A DNA stretch of 64,000 nucleotides from the NCBI RefSeq assembly GCF_946221635.1, contig NZ_CAMIHB010000004.1:1-64000 (forward strand), given 5' to 3'. This DNA comes from an uncultured Rhodoferax sp. Its GTDB lineage: Bacteria; Pseudomonadota; Gammaproteobacteria; Burkholderiales; Burkholderiaceae_C. Below, in pieces: positions 17,430-25,831 of the stretch (position 1 is its first letter; every line of letters starts with the position of its first letter). The position numbers and the translations under genes were made by a program. The notes below the pieces were generated by a model, which was not told the DNA's origin, ran no database searches, and worked only from the letters and a program-made list of their open reading frames with translations.

Positions 17430-17508
17430 TCCGCCGCCGGGCCGCCCCAAGGCGGAACACGGCCCCCTTGGGGGGCAGCGACCCGCGCCGCAGCGGAGCG
17501 TGGGGGTC
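17430..17508 (-). repeat. Dispersed repeat family 2, copy b
   Basis: Plus strand: CCGCCGCCGGGCCGCCCCAA ... CCCCCTTGGGGGGCAGCGAC ... GCAGCGGAGCGTGGGGGTC. It ends exactly at the stop codon of the minus-strand zinc-finger gene and can form a CCCCAAGG/CCTTGGGG hairpin. Confidence 0.78.
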
Positions 17509-17715
17509 TTAATGCCCACCTGCGAAGTGCTCGCCGTCCTTGAGCTTGTACACGGTGCCGCAGTACGGGCACTTGGCTTGGCCGCTGCGGCCCACATCGA
17601 GGTAGACCTTGGGGTGGGTGTTCCAGGTCTGCATGCCGGCCACCGGGCTGGGGCAGAACACGCCGCCCTGGTGGTTCAGGTCTTTGGCCAGGAGTTCAAC
17701 AACTGCTTGGGACAT
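17509..17715 (-). CDS. Small zinc-finger (zf-CHCC) protein
   Basis: A 68-residue cytosolic protein ending with a zinc ribbon: His24 is absent but the pattern HPKVYLDVGRSGQAKCPYCGTVYKL gives the His-Cys-Cys set of the zf-CHCC family, related to the NDUFS6 subunit of respiratory complex I. In Burkholderiales this small gene commonly sits next to ilvE. Its exact function is unknown. The start at 17715 (MSQAVVELLAKDL) lies 4 bp after the ilvE stop, so the two are probably cotranscribed. Confidence 0.85.
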   Translation of the reverse strand: MSQAVVELLAKDLNHQGGVFCPSPVAGMQTWNTHPKVYLDVGRSGQAKCPYCGTVYKLKDGEHFAGGH

Positions 17716-17719
17716 GGGA

Positions 17720-18658
17720 TCAGACTTTCGTGAGCCAGTGGGCGTACTTGGGATTGCGGCCGTTGACGATGTCAAAGAAGGCCGTCTGCACTTTTTCGGT
17801 GATGGGGCCGCGTGAACCACTGCCCAGTTCGATGCGGTCCAGCTCGCGGATCGGCGTCACTTCCGCAGCGGTGCCGGTGAAGAAGGCTTCGTCGGCGATG
17901 TACACCTCGTCGCGCGTGATGCGCTTTTGCACGATCTCCAGGCCCAGGTCCTTGGCGATGTGGAACACGGTGTTGCGGGTGATGCCGTTCAAGGCACCGG
18001 CCGACAGGTCGGGCGTGTAGATGACGCCGTTCTTGATGACGAAGATGTTCTCGCCCGCGCCTTCGGACACGAAGCCGGCGCTGTCCAGCAGCAGGGCTTC
18101 GTCGTAGCCGTCGTCGGTGGCTTCCATGTTGGCCAGGATGGAGTTGGTGTAGTTGCTCACCGCCTTGGCCTGCGTCATGGTGATGTTGACGTGGTGGCGC
18201 GTGTAGCTGCTGGTCTTGACGCGGATGCCGCGCTTCATGCCCTCTTCACCCAGATAGGCACCCCAGGCCCAGGCGGCGACCATCAGATGGATGGTGTTGC
18301 CCTTGGGGGACACGCCCAGCTTTTTGTCGCCGATCCAGGTCAGGGGGCGCAAGTAACCGGATTCGAGCTTGTTCTCGCGGATCACGGCGCATTGCGCTTC
18401 GTTCACTTGTTCCGGCGTGAACGGGATCTTCATGCGCAGGATCTTGGCGCTGTTGAACAGGCGCTCGGTGTGCTCCTGCAAGCGGAAGATGGCCGGGCCA
18501 TTGACCGTGTTGTAGGCGCGCACGCCCTCGAAGGCGCCGCAGCCGTAGTGCAGGGTGTGACTCAGCACGTGGATCTTGGCATCACGCCAGTCCACCATCT
18601 GGCCGTCCATCCAGATTTTGCCGTCGCGGTCAGACATAGAGAGAGGTAGTGCGCTCAT
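17720..18658 (-). CDS. ilvE: Branched-chain amino acid aminotransferase
   Basis: PLP-dependent fold-type IV transaminase for the last step of Leu/Ile/Val synthesis and the first step of breakdown. The 312-residue protein has the family LSHTLHYGCGAFEGVRAY segment, the PLP-binding Lys165 in TQAKAVSNYTNS, the GAGENIFVIKNG motif and ALNGITRNTV. The start at 18658 (MSALPLSMSDRDG) is used; an internal MSDRDGKIW at 18637 is a possible alternative. It is followed after 4 bp by the zinc-finger gene. Confidence 0.95.
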   Translation of the reverse strand: MSALPLSMSDRDGKIWMDGQMVDWRDAKIHVLSHTLHYGCGAFEGVRAYNTVNGPAIFRLQEHTERLFNSAKILRMKIPFTPEQVNEAQCAVIRENKLESGYLRPLTWIGDKKLGVSPKGNTIHLMVAAWAWGAYLGEEGMKRGIRVKTSSYTRHHVNITMTQAKAVSNYTNSILANMEATDDGYDEALLLDSAGFVSEGAGENIFVIKNGVIYTPDLSAGALNGITRNTVFHIAKDLGLEIVQKRITRDEVYIADEAFFTGTAAEVTPIRELDRIELGSGSRGPITEKVQTAFFDIVNGRNPKYAHWLTKV

Positions 18659-18704
18659 CGGGGTGTCCTTGTAATGGGGTCGCAGAGATTGCAAACCGCT
18701 GATT

Positions 18705-19100
18705 TTACGGCCGGGTCAGCTCCCAGCTTTGCAGCTTTCCCCCCATGAATACACACAGCACGCTGCTGCCGGACGCATCGGTCCAGCGATAGCGCTCGGG
18801 CTGGGTGTCCTTGGGCGACTCCAGTTGGCCCAGCGCGCGGGTCATGGCCACCACGTGCAGCAGGGGCACGCCGGGGCGCAGCTTGGCGTGCAGCATGACC
18901 GCACTGGCCACGTGCCCGATGGGCCGGTCGGCCGCGCGCTTGAGCACCTGCAGCATGCGCGTGAAGTGCAGCAGCTGCCACATGACCAGACCGCCGCCGA
19001 CCAGTGCCACACCCGGCCAGCCGTAGTGGCGGTAGCTCAGAATCAGCGCGGCCAAGGCCGCCAGAGGGATCGCAATGCGTTGGAATTTGTGGAACATCAT
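18705..19100 (-). CDS. Conserved hypothetical inner-membrane protein
   Basis: A 131-residue protein I cannot assign. The N-terminus MMFHKFQRIAIPLAALAALILSYRHYGWPGVALVGGGLVMWQLLHF has two membrane helices (about 8-24 and 28-46). The rest is a basic then mixed soluble region (RMLQVLKRAADRPIGHVASAVMLHAKLRPG...). It stands alone between ilvE and the sensor kinase, reading left. The ATG at 19100 is doubled (MM), so 19097 is equivalent. It is likely real, given its length, codon pattern and lack of competing frames. Confidence 0.7.
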   Translation of the reverse strand: MMFHKFQRIAIPLAALAALILSYRHYGWPGVALVGGGLVMWQLLHFTRMLQVLKRAADRPIGHVASAVMLHAKLRPGVPLLHVVAMTRALGQLESPKDTQPERYRWTDASGSSVLCVFMGGKLQSWELTRP

Positions 19101-19139
19101 CCCGCGATTCTGGCAGGCTCCAGGCGGGCCCGGCGGCAG

Positions 19140-20480
19140 CTAGCCTGCGTGCCAGACCACCTGGACGCGCAAACCACCCAAGGCGTCGGAACGCGCGACC
19201 CGCAGCTGCGCCCCGGTGACCTGCGCAATGCGGTGGACGATGGACCAGCCCAACCCACTGCCCGTCTGGCTGTTCCCCAGGACCCGGAAGAAGCGCTCTC
19301 CCAGGCGCGCCATGTCCGTTGTGGACATGCCCGGTCCGCTGTCCTGCACCGTCAACTGCGGCCGGCCGTGCACCTGCGCCACCTCCACCAGAATGCGCGC
19401 ACCCGGGCCGGCGTAGCGCACGGCGTTGTCCAGCAGATTGCGCAGCAACACCCGCAGCAGCACCTCGTCGCCCGCGACACTGCACGGTGCCGGCGCCTGC
19501 AGCTCCAGGTCCTGGCCTTGTGCCATGGCCTGCGGCGCCAGGTCGGCCGCCACGCTGCGTGCCAGTGCGCTCAGGTCCGTCGGGGCTGTAGGCCCCGCCT
19601 CCCTGGGGGCGTCCAGCCGTGCGAGTGTGAGCAATTGGTCCACCAGCCGCGCCGCCCGGTCGCATCCGGCCAGGGTGAGCTGCAGCGCGTGGTGGCGCTC
19701 GCCCGCGTCCTCCGTGGCCCCCAGGGCCACCTGGGCCTGGGCGCGGATGGCCGCAATCGGTGTACGCAACTCGTGCGCCGCGTCTGCCGTAAAACGGCGC
19801 TCGGCAACCACCATCGCCTCGATGCGCTGCAGCAAGGCGTTGAGCTCATCCACCATGGGCCGCATCTCGCGGGGCAAGCCCTGCACAGGAATGGGCGAGG
19901 TACTGTCGGGTGTACGGTTGCTCAGGGTGCGTCCGAGCGCATCCAGGGGGGCCAACGCCCTGCGCACCGCCCACCACAGCAGGGTGGCCAGCAGAGGCAG
20001 CGCCAGCAAGGACGGCAGCAGCATGCCACGCAGCACCGCCATCAGGATGCTGTCGCGCGAATCCAGCTGTTCGCCCACGAAAACCTGCACATCCCGCTTG
20101 TCGCCATGTGTGGCGAACACCCGCCAACGCTCGCCGTTGGCCAGCGTCACCGTGGAAAAGCCGCGCGTTTCCGGGCTCAGAGGGGCAGCCCCCACATTGC
20201 CGGAGCGGCTCAGCAACACGCCCTCATGGAACACCTGAAACGCCACGCGCGGCGCGTACTTGTGCAGCACGGGCGCTTGCGCAGCGGGATCGTCGTCGTC
20301 CACATGGGCCTGCTGCACCACCAGCAATGCGGCCGCCTGGGCCAGATGCCCATCCAGCAGCTCCCCCATTTCGTGGCGGGCATCCACCCAGGTCCAAGTG
20401 GCGGCCACCAGCCAGACCAGCGACACCCCCGCCGCCAGCGAGACCAGCAGGCGCAACTGGATGGAAGGCAATGGCCGCAT
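19140..20480 (-). CDS. QseC-like sensor histidine kinase
   Basis: Membrane sensor kinase of 446 residues. Membrane segment 1 is at about 10-30, a periplasmic domain at about 35-150 (DUF-like two-component sensor region), membrane segment 2 at about 155-172, the HisKA box DAAHELRTPIAAIRAQ with His236, and an ATPase domain with NLLDNAVRYAGPG, DSGPGM and GSGLGWSIVHRI. Its start codon overlaps the end of the regulator gene. It belongs to the same leftward gene run as the cytochrome cluster upstream, so it may sense redox or envelope state for it; that is inference. Confidence 0.9.
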   Translation of the reverse strand: MRPLPSIQLRLLVSLAAGVSLVWLVAATWTWVDARHEMGELLDGHLAQAAALLVVQQAHVDDDDPAAQAPVLHKYAPRVAFQVFHEGVLLSRSGNVGAAPLSPETRGFSTVTLANGERWRVFATHGDKRDVQVFVGEQLDSRDSILMAVLRGMLLPSLLALPLLATLLWWAVRRALAPLDALGRTLSNRTPDSTSPIPVQGLPREMRPMVDELNALLQRIEAMVVAERRFTADAAHELRTPIAAIRAQAQVALGATEDAGERHHALQLTLAGCDRAARLVDQLLTLARLDAPREAGPTAPTDLSALARSVAADLAPQAMAQGQDLELQAPAPCSVAGDEVLLRVLLRNLLDNAVRYAGPGARILVEVAQVHGRPQLTVQDSGPGMSTTDMARLGERFFRVLGNSQTGSGLGWSIVHRIAQVTGAQLRVARSDALGGLRVQVVWHAG

Positions 20481-21148
20481 CAGGTGCCCGCCTTGGGGTT
20501 GATCAGATAGCCCACGCCGCGCACCGTCTGGATCACATCGGCCTGCAGCTTGCGGCGCAGGTGGTGGATGTGCACCTCGATGGTGTTGCTCTCCACCTCC
20601 AGGCCCCAGCTGTACATCTGCTGCTCCAGCTGTTCGCGGGAGAGCACCCGTCCGGCGCCGCGCATCAGCGCGTGCAAGAGGTCGAATTCGCGGGTGGAAA
20701 GCAGCACCTCCCCGCCCTGCCACCGCACCTGGCGAGCGGCGGGGTCCAGCGTCAATGCACCGGCCTGCAGCAGTTCGTGGGCGACACCGTGTGAGCGGCG
20801 CACCAGCGAACGCAAACGCGCAGCCAGCTCATGCAGATCTACCGGCTTGGAGACGTAGTCATCGGCACCAGCGTCCAGGCCACGGATGCGGTCGGGCACG
20901 GCATCGCGCGCGGTCAGCACCAGCACCGGCGTGGTGTTTCTGGCGCTGCGCAGGGCGCGCAAGACTTCCATGCCGTCCTGACCGGGCAGGCCCAGGTCCA
21001 ATACCGCAGCGGCGTACTCCACCGCGCGCAGCTCGCGTTCAGCGGCCAGGCCGTCGCGCACCCAGTCCACCTGAAACCCCGCCTGCCGCAAACCGGCGCG
21101 CAGCCCGTCGCCCAGCATGGGGTCGTCTTCAGCGAGCAGGATGCGCAT
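20480..21148 (-). CDS. QseB/PmrA-like OmpR-family response regulator
   Basis: DNA-binding regulator of 222 residues. The receiver begins MRILLAEDDPMLGDGLRAGLRQ, with phospho-acceptor Asp51 (AVLDLGLPGQDG), TARDAV and the Lys of ADDYVSKPVD. The C-terminal winged helix has LSTREFDLLHALM and VHIHHLRRKL, ending VIQTVRGVGYLI. The start at 21148 is the canonical one; an upstream extension was rejected. It lies 29 bp after the cytochrome b561 gene and overlaps the kinase, consistent with one five-gene transcript. Confidence 0.92.
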   Translation of the reverse strand: MRILLAEDDPMLGDGLRAGLRQAGFQVDWVRDGLAAERELRAVEYAAAVLDLGLPGQDGMEVLRALRSARNTTPVLVLTARDAVPDRIRGLDAGADDYVSKPVDLHELAARLRSLVRRSHGVAHELLQAGALTLDPAARQVRWQGGEVLLSTREFDLLHALMRGAGRVLSREQLEQQMYSWGLEVESNTIEVHIHHLRRKLQADVIQTVRGVGYLINPKAGT

Positions 21149-21177
21149 GGGGCCTCGGCGAGGAAAGGGGCATGGGC

Positions 21178-21939
21178 TCAATCATCGCCGTTTTCAGCGC
21201 GCTCCCGGCCGTGCAGCAAATCAGCCACCGACTGGGCCGAGACCAGGCCGTGCGGCGACTGCTGCCACTCCCACCGCCAGTAGGCCAGCACCCCGAGCAG
21301 CAGCACCACGGCCAGCCAACGGTGCTGGCGCTGGACCAGATCCGGGCCCGGTCCTTCGGTGCGACCGTGCACCATCTGCAGGGCCAGGTTCTTGCGACGC
21401 AGCAGGCTGAGCAGCAGCACGATGCCCACGTGCGCCAGGACGACGGCCAGGAAGGTGTTGCCCACAAGTTCATGCACCTCACCCAACCAGTCGCCCCATT
21501 CGTTGTACGTGGCGTAGCCCGATGCGGTCAGGAGAACAACCAGCACCAACAGGGCGACGACGGCCAGGGCCAGGGCCAGGTTCTGCCCCTGGCGCCAGTT
21601 CACCGCAGTCCCCTCCGCCATACCGTGTGCGCTGGAGGCCAGCCACTGCGGCAGCGAACGGAGCTTGCCCGCCAGCAGGCCCAAGCGCGCATGGCGCGGA
21701 CCGACCAGCCCATACACGAGCCGGAACGCCAGCAAGCCGGCCAGGGTGTAGCCCAGCGTGACATGCAGCAGGCGCATGGACTCGCCCTCGGCCGTGAGGT
21801 AGGCGCCCAGAAAGCACAGCGCAAACAAGGCATGGAACATCCGGGTGGGCGCATCGACGATGCGGCGGCTGCGCGTGGCGGGGGTTGCGGTGCCGGTATG
21901 GGCCGCCGCTGCGGCACCGGGCAAAGATGTTGACGACAT
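21178..21939 (-). CDS. Cytochrome b561-family membrane protein
   Basis: Inner-membrane b-type cytochrome of 253 residues, predicted to pass electrons from the quinone pool to the periplasmic cytochromes encoded next to it. Helices carry candidate haem ligands: RMFHALFALCFLGAYLTA, LLHVTLGYTLAGLLAFRLVYG, GEVHELVGNTFLAVVLAHVGIVLLL. RLVYGLVGPRHARL is a common signature of this group. An Ala-rich N-terminus precedes the first helix. The ATG at 21939 is taken; an upstream TTG is less likely. It follows dhc by 11 bp. Confidence 0.87.
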   Translation of the reverse strand: MSSTSLPGAAAAAHTGTATPATRSRRIVDAPTRMFHALFALCFLGAYLTAEGESMRLLHVTLGYTLAGLLAFRLVYGLVGPRHARLGLLAGKLRSLPQWLASSAHGMAEGTAVNWRQGQNLALALAVVALLVLVVLLTASGYATYNEWGDWLGEVHELVGNTFLAVVLAHVGIVLLLSLLRRKNLALQMVHGRTEGPGPDLVQRQHRWLAVVLLLGVLAYWRWEWQQSPHGLVSAQSVADLLHGRERAENGDD

Positions 21940-21950
21940 GGAGTTGCCTC

Positions 21951-22478
21951 TCAATCAGACCAGCCGCGGCGAAAACGCGCGTCCAGGCCTTTGGGAAATT
22001 GGATTTCGGACTCGCGAAAGCTCCCCTTGTCGGCCGCGCTATGGCAGGCGGCGCAGTTGGCAGCGCTTTTGACGGCCGCCTGCTTCCAGATTTGCGGGTC
22101 TACCTCGCTGTGCTTGCGCACAAACCATGGGGAACGGGTGATGCGGTCTTGCGGCGGCTCTTCGGCCACGCGCTTGTAGGTGCCCGCGTGGGTTTGCAGC
22201 CAGCCGCTGATCTCGCGCACGCTGGCTGCGTCCAGCGAGGCATCGGTGCCGAAGTGTTGGTCCAGTGAGCCCATCAAACGCTTCCACGACCCAGCCGGCA
22301 ACAGGCCCGCTGGATAGGCCAGGTGGCAGGCGGCGCACTCCTGCTGGTACTTGGGCAGCGGCGCGACCCGCTGCGGGCTGTCTGCATAGGCGGCTCCCAC
22401 GCCGGCGAGAACCACGAATGCTACTATTTTCATAGCTGCTTGCGCAATCAACACGGGGGCTAGAGGCTTGTTTTTCAT
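21951..22478 (-). CDS. dhc: Diheme cytochrome c (DHC type)
   Basis: Periplasmic diheme c-type cytochrome, 175 residues. Two CAACH motifs bind haem: QECAACHLAYPAGLLP near the N-terminus and NCAACHSAADKG near the C-terminus. In SHP gene clusters this DHC is the electron partner of SHP. The N-terminus is odd: the ATG at 22478 has a GGA ribosome site but makes a 15-residue extension encoded by repeat family 1 (copy B). An internal ATG at 22433 starts a perfect signal peptide (MKIVAFVVLAGVGAAYA) without a visible ribosome site. The repeat probably inserted into the leader and created the longer start. Confidence 0.88.
   Translation of the reverse strand: MKNKPLAPVLIAQAAMKIVAFVVLAGVGAAYADSPQRVAPLPKYQQECAACHLAYPAGLLPAGSWKRLMGSLDQHFGTDASLDAASVREISGWLQTHAGTYKRVAEEPPQDRITRSPWFVRKHSEVDPQIWKQAAVKSAANCAACHSAADKGSFRESEIQFPKGLDARFRRGWSD
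22420..22467 (+). repeat. Dispersed repeat family 1, copy B
   Basis: GCTACTATTTTCATAGCTGC, then TTGCGCAATCAACACGGGGGCTAGAGGC. One of the most complete copies. It lies antisense within the 5' end of dhc and encodes residues KPLAPVLIAQAAMKIVA of the N-terminal extension. Confidence 0.8.
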
Positions 22479-22504
22479 AAATATCCAATCCAGGCGCGTG
22501 CGGC

Positions 22505-22903
22505 TCAGCGCTTGAGGTTGATAAGCCAAGCCAGCACATCGGCCTTTTCGGCGGCGGTGCATTCGCGGGCGAGCACGTCCTTGCAGTTGCGGCGGAACCA
22601 CTTCTCGCTCTTGGCGGGGTCGGTGAAGCGCTCGGGGTTGAATGCGGGGGCGAGGGGCGCAATGCTCTTGCCGGTGTTGGCGTGTTTGCCTTCACCCGTG
22701 GGTTGGGCGTTGTGACAGGAAGCACAACTCCACTCACGGCCTTGCGTGGTCGTAAAGAACTGCTGGCCCTGCGCAGGGTTGGGGCTGCGGCCGGCCTGCG
22801 CGCTCAAGGCGCTGAGCTGCTCCTGGGGCGTGCCGGCCCAGGCCGTAGCGGCCAGAGCCGCGCCCAGTGCCACGACAGAACAAACGATGCGGATGAATGA
22901 CAT
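22505..22903 (-). CDS. shp: SHP-type monoheme cytochrome c (DUF1924)
   Basis: Periplasmic monoheme cytochrome of 132 residues matching sphaeroides haem protein (SHP), a small c-type protein with an unusual Asn axial ligand that leaves when the haem is reduced and lets O2 or NO bind. Signal peptide 1-23 (cleavage after AWA), haem motif CASCH at 60-64, and the C-terminal RRNCKDVLARECT segment, whose Asn106 is my candidate for the labile ligand and whose two cysteines could form a disulphide. It is first in the shp-dhc-cytb-regulator-kinase run, 26 bp before dhc. Confidence 0.87.
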   Translation of the reverse strand: MSFIRIVCSVVALGAALAATAWAGTPQEQLSALSAQAGRSPNPAQGQQFFTTTQGREWSCASCHNAQPTGEGKHANTGKSIAPLAPAFNPERFTDPAKSEKWFRRNCKDVLARECTAAEKADVLAWLINLKR

Positions 22904-22979
22904 GCGGACCTCCATGCCCTGCATGGTGGCCTGCGCAGATTAAGCAGGTCTTAAGCGGTACCAGCCGCGCGCGGCAAAG

Positions 22980-24347
22980 TCACCCCAGGCCGCGCACGAC
23001 GTGCATGGCCTCTTCGACCCGGTCCACGGCGTGGATGGTCATGCCCTCGATGGGCTTTTTGGGCGCATTGGCCTTGGGCACCACGGCCACGGTAAAGCCC
23101 AGCTTGGCGGCTTCCTTCAATCGCTCCTGACCGCGCGGCGCCGGGCGCACCTCGCCGGCCAGCCCCACCTCGCCAAAGGCGATGAAACCCTTGGGCAGCG
23201 GCTTCCCGCGCAGGCTGGAGGTGATAGACAGCATGACGGCCAAATCAGCGGCTGGCTCACTGATGCGCACCCCGCCCACGGCGTTGACGAACACATCCTG
23301 GTCCATGCAGGCCACCCCCGCGTGGCGGTGCAACACGGCCAGCAGCATGGCCAATCGGTCCTTGTCCAGGCCCACGCTCAGGCGTCTTGGAGAAGGTCCG
23401 CCACTGTCCACCAGCGCCTGGATCTCCACCAGCATGGGCCGCGTGCCCTCCAGCGTGACCATGACGCAGCTGCCGGGCACGGGCTCCGAATGTTGGCTGA
23501 GAAAGATGGCGCTGGGGTTGCTCACACCCTTAAGCCCCTTCTCCGTCATGGCGAAGACACCGATTTCATTGACTGCGCCAAAGCGGTTCTTGATGGCGCG
23601 CACCAGGCGAAACTGGCTGTGCGTGTCGCCCTCGAAATACAACACCGTGTCCACCATGTGCTCCAGCACACGCGGGCCGGCCAGCGCCCCCTCTTTGGTT
23701 ACATGGCCCACCAGCACGATGGCCGTGCCGCTGGACTTGGCCGCGCGGGTCAGGTGGGCAGCGCACTCGCGCACCTGCGCCACAGAGCCCGGCGCGCTGG
23801 TGAGCTGCTCGGAATAGACGGTCTGGATGGAGTCGATCACGGCAACTTCGGGCTGCTGGGCGTCCAGCGTGGCGAGGATTTTTTCGAGCTGGATTTCGGC
23901 CAGCACCTTCACCTGCGAATGGTCCAGCCCCAGGCGGCGCGAACGCAGCGCCACCTGCGCCCCACTCTCTTCCCCGGTCACATACAGGGTGTTCTTGCCG
24001 CCACGCTGCAGCGAATCCAGCGCCTGCAGCAGCAGGGTGGATTTGCCGATGCCGGGATCGCCGCCAATCAGCACCACGCCGCCCTCCACCATGCCGCCGC
24101 CCAACACGCGGTCCAGTTCCTCATGGCCCGTGGGCGTGCGCTCCACATCCGACGCCTCAATGTCGGACAGCACGGCCACCTCGGCGGTTTTGGCCAGCGC
24201 GGCAAAGCGGTTCTTGGCCGGCGCATCGCTGCTGGCCACCGATTCGATCAGCGTGTTCCAGGCGTTGCAATGCGGACACTTGCCCAGCCACTTGGGGCTG
24301 GTGCCGCCGCATTCGTTGCAGGTGTAGATGGTTTTGTCTTTGGCCAT
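22980..24347 (-). CDS. radA: DNA repair protein RadA
   Basis: RecA-like ATPase that promotes branch migration during recombinational repair. The 455-residue protein has an N-terminal C4 zinc finger (Cys10, 13, 24, 27 in CNECGG...CPHC), Walker A GDPGIGKST at 96-104, the RadA-specific KNRFG motif (RAIKNRFGAVNEIG) and a C-terminal Lon-protease-like domain (FVNAVGGVRISEPAADLAV, KGFIAFGEVGLAGEVRP). The start MAKDKTIYTCNECG at 24347 is canonical; upstream codons were rejected. Confidence 0.97.
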   Translation of the reverse strand: MAKDKTIYTCNECGGTSPKWLGKCPHCNAWNTLIESVASSDAPAKNRFAALAKTAEVAVLSDIEASDVERTPTGHEELDRVLGGGMVEGGVVLIGGDPGIGKSTLLLQALDSLQRGGKNTLYVTGEESGAQVALRSRRLGLDHSQVKVLAEIQLEKILATLDAQQPEVAVIDSIQTVYSEQLTSAPGSVAQVRECAAHLTRAAKSSGTAIVLVGHVTKEGALAGPRVLEHMVDTVLYFEGDTHSQFRLVRAIKNRFGAVNEIGVFAMTEKGLKGVSNPSAIFLSQHSEPVPGSCVMVTLEGTRPMLVEIQALVDSGGPSPRRLSVGLDKDRLAMLLAVLHRHAGVACMDQDVFVNAVGGVRISEPAADLAVMLSITSSLRGKPLPKGFIAFGEVGLAGEVRPAPRGQERLKEAAKLGFTVAVVPKANAPKKPIEGMTIHAVDRVEEAMHVVRGLG

Positions 24348-24414
24348 GGCACGATGGTACTGTATATATTCACAGATAGCATGGTGCCCGCCATGCAGCC
24401 TGGGCCATGGCCCG

Positions 24415-25662
24415 CTAATTGACGCTGCCGCGGCCGATGTAGTGCTGCTTGGCCTTGCCAATCAGCAGGCCTCCGTCCGACTCAACATGGGTTTGGGCAC
24501 CTTCCCCGCTGCCAAACAACAGGCCCAGCACATGGGCGTCGCGCACCTCCTGGATATGGGAGAACAGCAATTCCACGCGCTGGTCTTTGTAATGCTGGTA
24601 GGTGTTGTTCTGGTAGGAATTGCCCAGCGGCAGTTGCCAGACCAGAAAGGGTTTGCCCACGGCTTCGGACACGGTCTTCACCCAATGCAAGAACGTGTTC
24701 ATCGCGGTGACATCCCAGCTGTGGCTGGGGTCGCCCTTCACCAGGCGGTAGTAGTCCGCATCCCGGTCACCGGAATCGACCAGCAGGAAGTCTCCATCCC
24801 CTGCGCCCAGGGCAATGAGGAAGTTGCTCCATGCCGTGGCCTCGGAGTCGCTGATCACCCAGGGCGAGGCATGCACGCCCACCTTGGCGTTGGGCGCGTA
24901 AACACGCACCATGTGGATCATGCATTTGACGTAGCCGGCCGCGTCCTCGGTGTAGCCAGCCCCACAGTCCGTGGGGTTGCTGGAGGCCACCCTGGCGGGT
25001 ACGGCGCTGGGTAAACCCGTGGTCGCCCCCGCCCTGGCCTTCAAGAAACCGAACAGGTCAGGCTCGATGTGCAAAATGGCCTGGTCCGTGCCGATTTTCT
25101 GCAGCAGGAAGCGCCAGTCATTGAAGTAGGTGGTCAGAAACGTCGAATCATTCAATGCGGCCGTTTCCCCGGTGGGGTCAGCCCCCTCTGAAAGCCCGGA
25201 TGCCGGCAGCACCATGTAATAGGTGAAAAACGGGATTTGAGGCCGCGTGACGCCATTCCAGACGCGCCCCTTGGCTGTGTCGACAAAGCGCCGGGCAAAC
25301 AGCCCGCGGGTGGGCACATCCTCTTGCCAGGCGGTCCATCCCCCGCAGGACGCCAGAGGCACCGTGCCGGCAATACAGCCTGCGTGGTTGTAGCTGCTGA
25401 AGGCGCTTGAGTTGATGTACTGGTACTGTGCATCGAAAGGCGCCAGATTTCCAACATTGCTCCCCCCGGAGAACCCCACCATCACCTTGGTGTGCCCCAT
25501 GAAGGCGGTACTCAGCGCCGCGTTGGCCGGGGTGGTGCTGACGCTGAAGTCCAAGCTGCCAGTCCCGCTTGCGGACGAACCCCCGCCACCTCCGCCGCCG
25601 CCACCGCCCCCTCCGCCGCAAGCCGACAGAGCCCAACACAACAGGAATACCCCCACTCGCAT
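24415..25662 (-). CDS. Poly-glycine-linked lipoprotein of unknown function
   Basis: Predicted outer-membrane lipoprotein, 415 residues. A signal peptide MRVGVFLLCWALSAC ends in a lipobox (LSAC) followed directly by 13 consecutive glycines and SSASG, a flexible tether. The soluble body has no motif I can name with confidence. Segments such as FFTYYMVLPASG, ILHIEPDLFGFL, VGVHASPWVIS, DFLLVDSGDRDADYY and KPFLVWQLPLGNS recur at the ends of likely beta strands as in a TIM-barrel glycoside hydrolase, with Glu/Asp candidates in IEPD and DSGDRD. That assignment is speculative. The start could also be an upstream ATG near 25692. Confidence 0.75.
   Translation of the reverse strand: MRVGVFLLCWALSACGGGGGGGGGGGGGSSASGTGSLDFSVSTTPANAALSTAFMGHTKVMVGFSGGSNVGNLAPFDAQYQYINSSAFSSYNHAGCIAGTVPLASCGGWTAWQEDVPTRGLFARRFVDTAKGRVWNGVTRPQIPFFTYYMVLPASGLSEGADPTGETAALNDSTFLTTYFNDWRFLLQKIGTDQAILHIEPDLFGFLKARAGATTGLPSAVPARVASSNPTDCGAGYTEDAAGYVKCMIHMVRVYAPNAKVGVHASPWVISDSEATAWSNFLIALGAGDGDFLLVDSGDRDADYYRLVKGDPSHSWDVTAMNTFLHWVKTVSEAVGKPFLVWQLPLGNSYQNNTYQHYKDQRVELLFSHIQEVRDAHVLGLLFGSGEGAQTHVESDGGLLIGKAKQHYIGRGSVN
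25580..25619 (-). repeat. GGN triplet tract encoding 13 glycines
   Basis: A run of thirteen glycine codons (plus strand CCN repeats) directly after the lipobox cysteine codon of the 24415-25662 lipoprotein. Mixed third bases limit slippage, but tract length may vary between strains. Confidence 0.8.
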
Positions 25663-25804
25663 GCCGCCCCCAACGCCGTGAAATACCGATGCCATAGAAG
25701 GCCCGTATTCACACATAAAAGGCGGAATTAATATATCCATCTTACATATGGATACCAAACGAGGCACCAAACCGCTCTCAATTCAGGAGCACTTTGCGCA
25801 AGTC

Positions 25805-25831
25805 TGACGAGGGCTAACTGCTTTTTTTGAT
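25805..25831 (+). repeat. Dispersed repeat family 1, copy K (right half only)
   Basis: TGACGAGGGCTAACTGCTTT, then TTTTGAT matches the right half of copy E (TTGACAAGGGCTAACGCACTATTTGAT). It overlaps the last codons and stop of the HD-GYP-like gene. Confidence 0.5.

Noticed and set aside
23001..24422. 473-residue frame antisense to radA
   Set aside because: radA is unmistakable; the antisense frame is a His/Gln-rich shadow.
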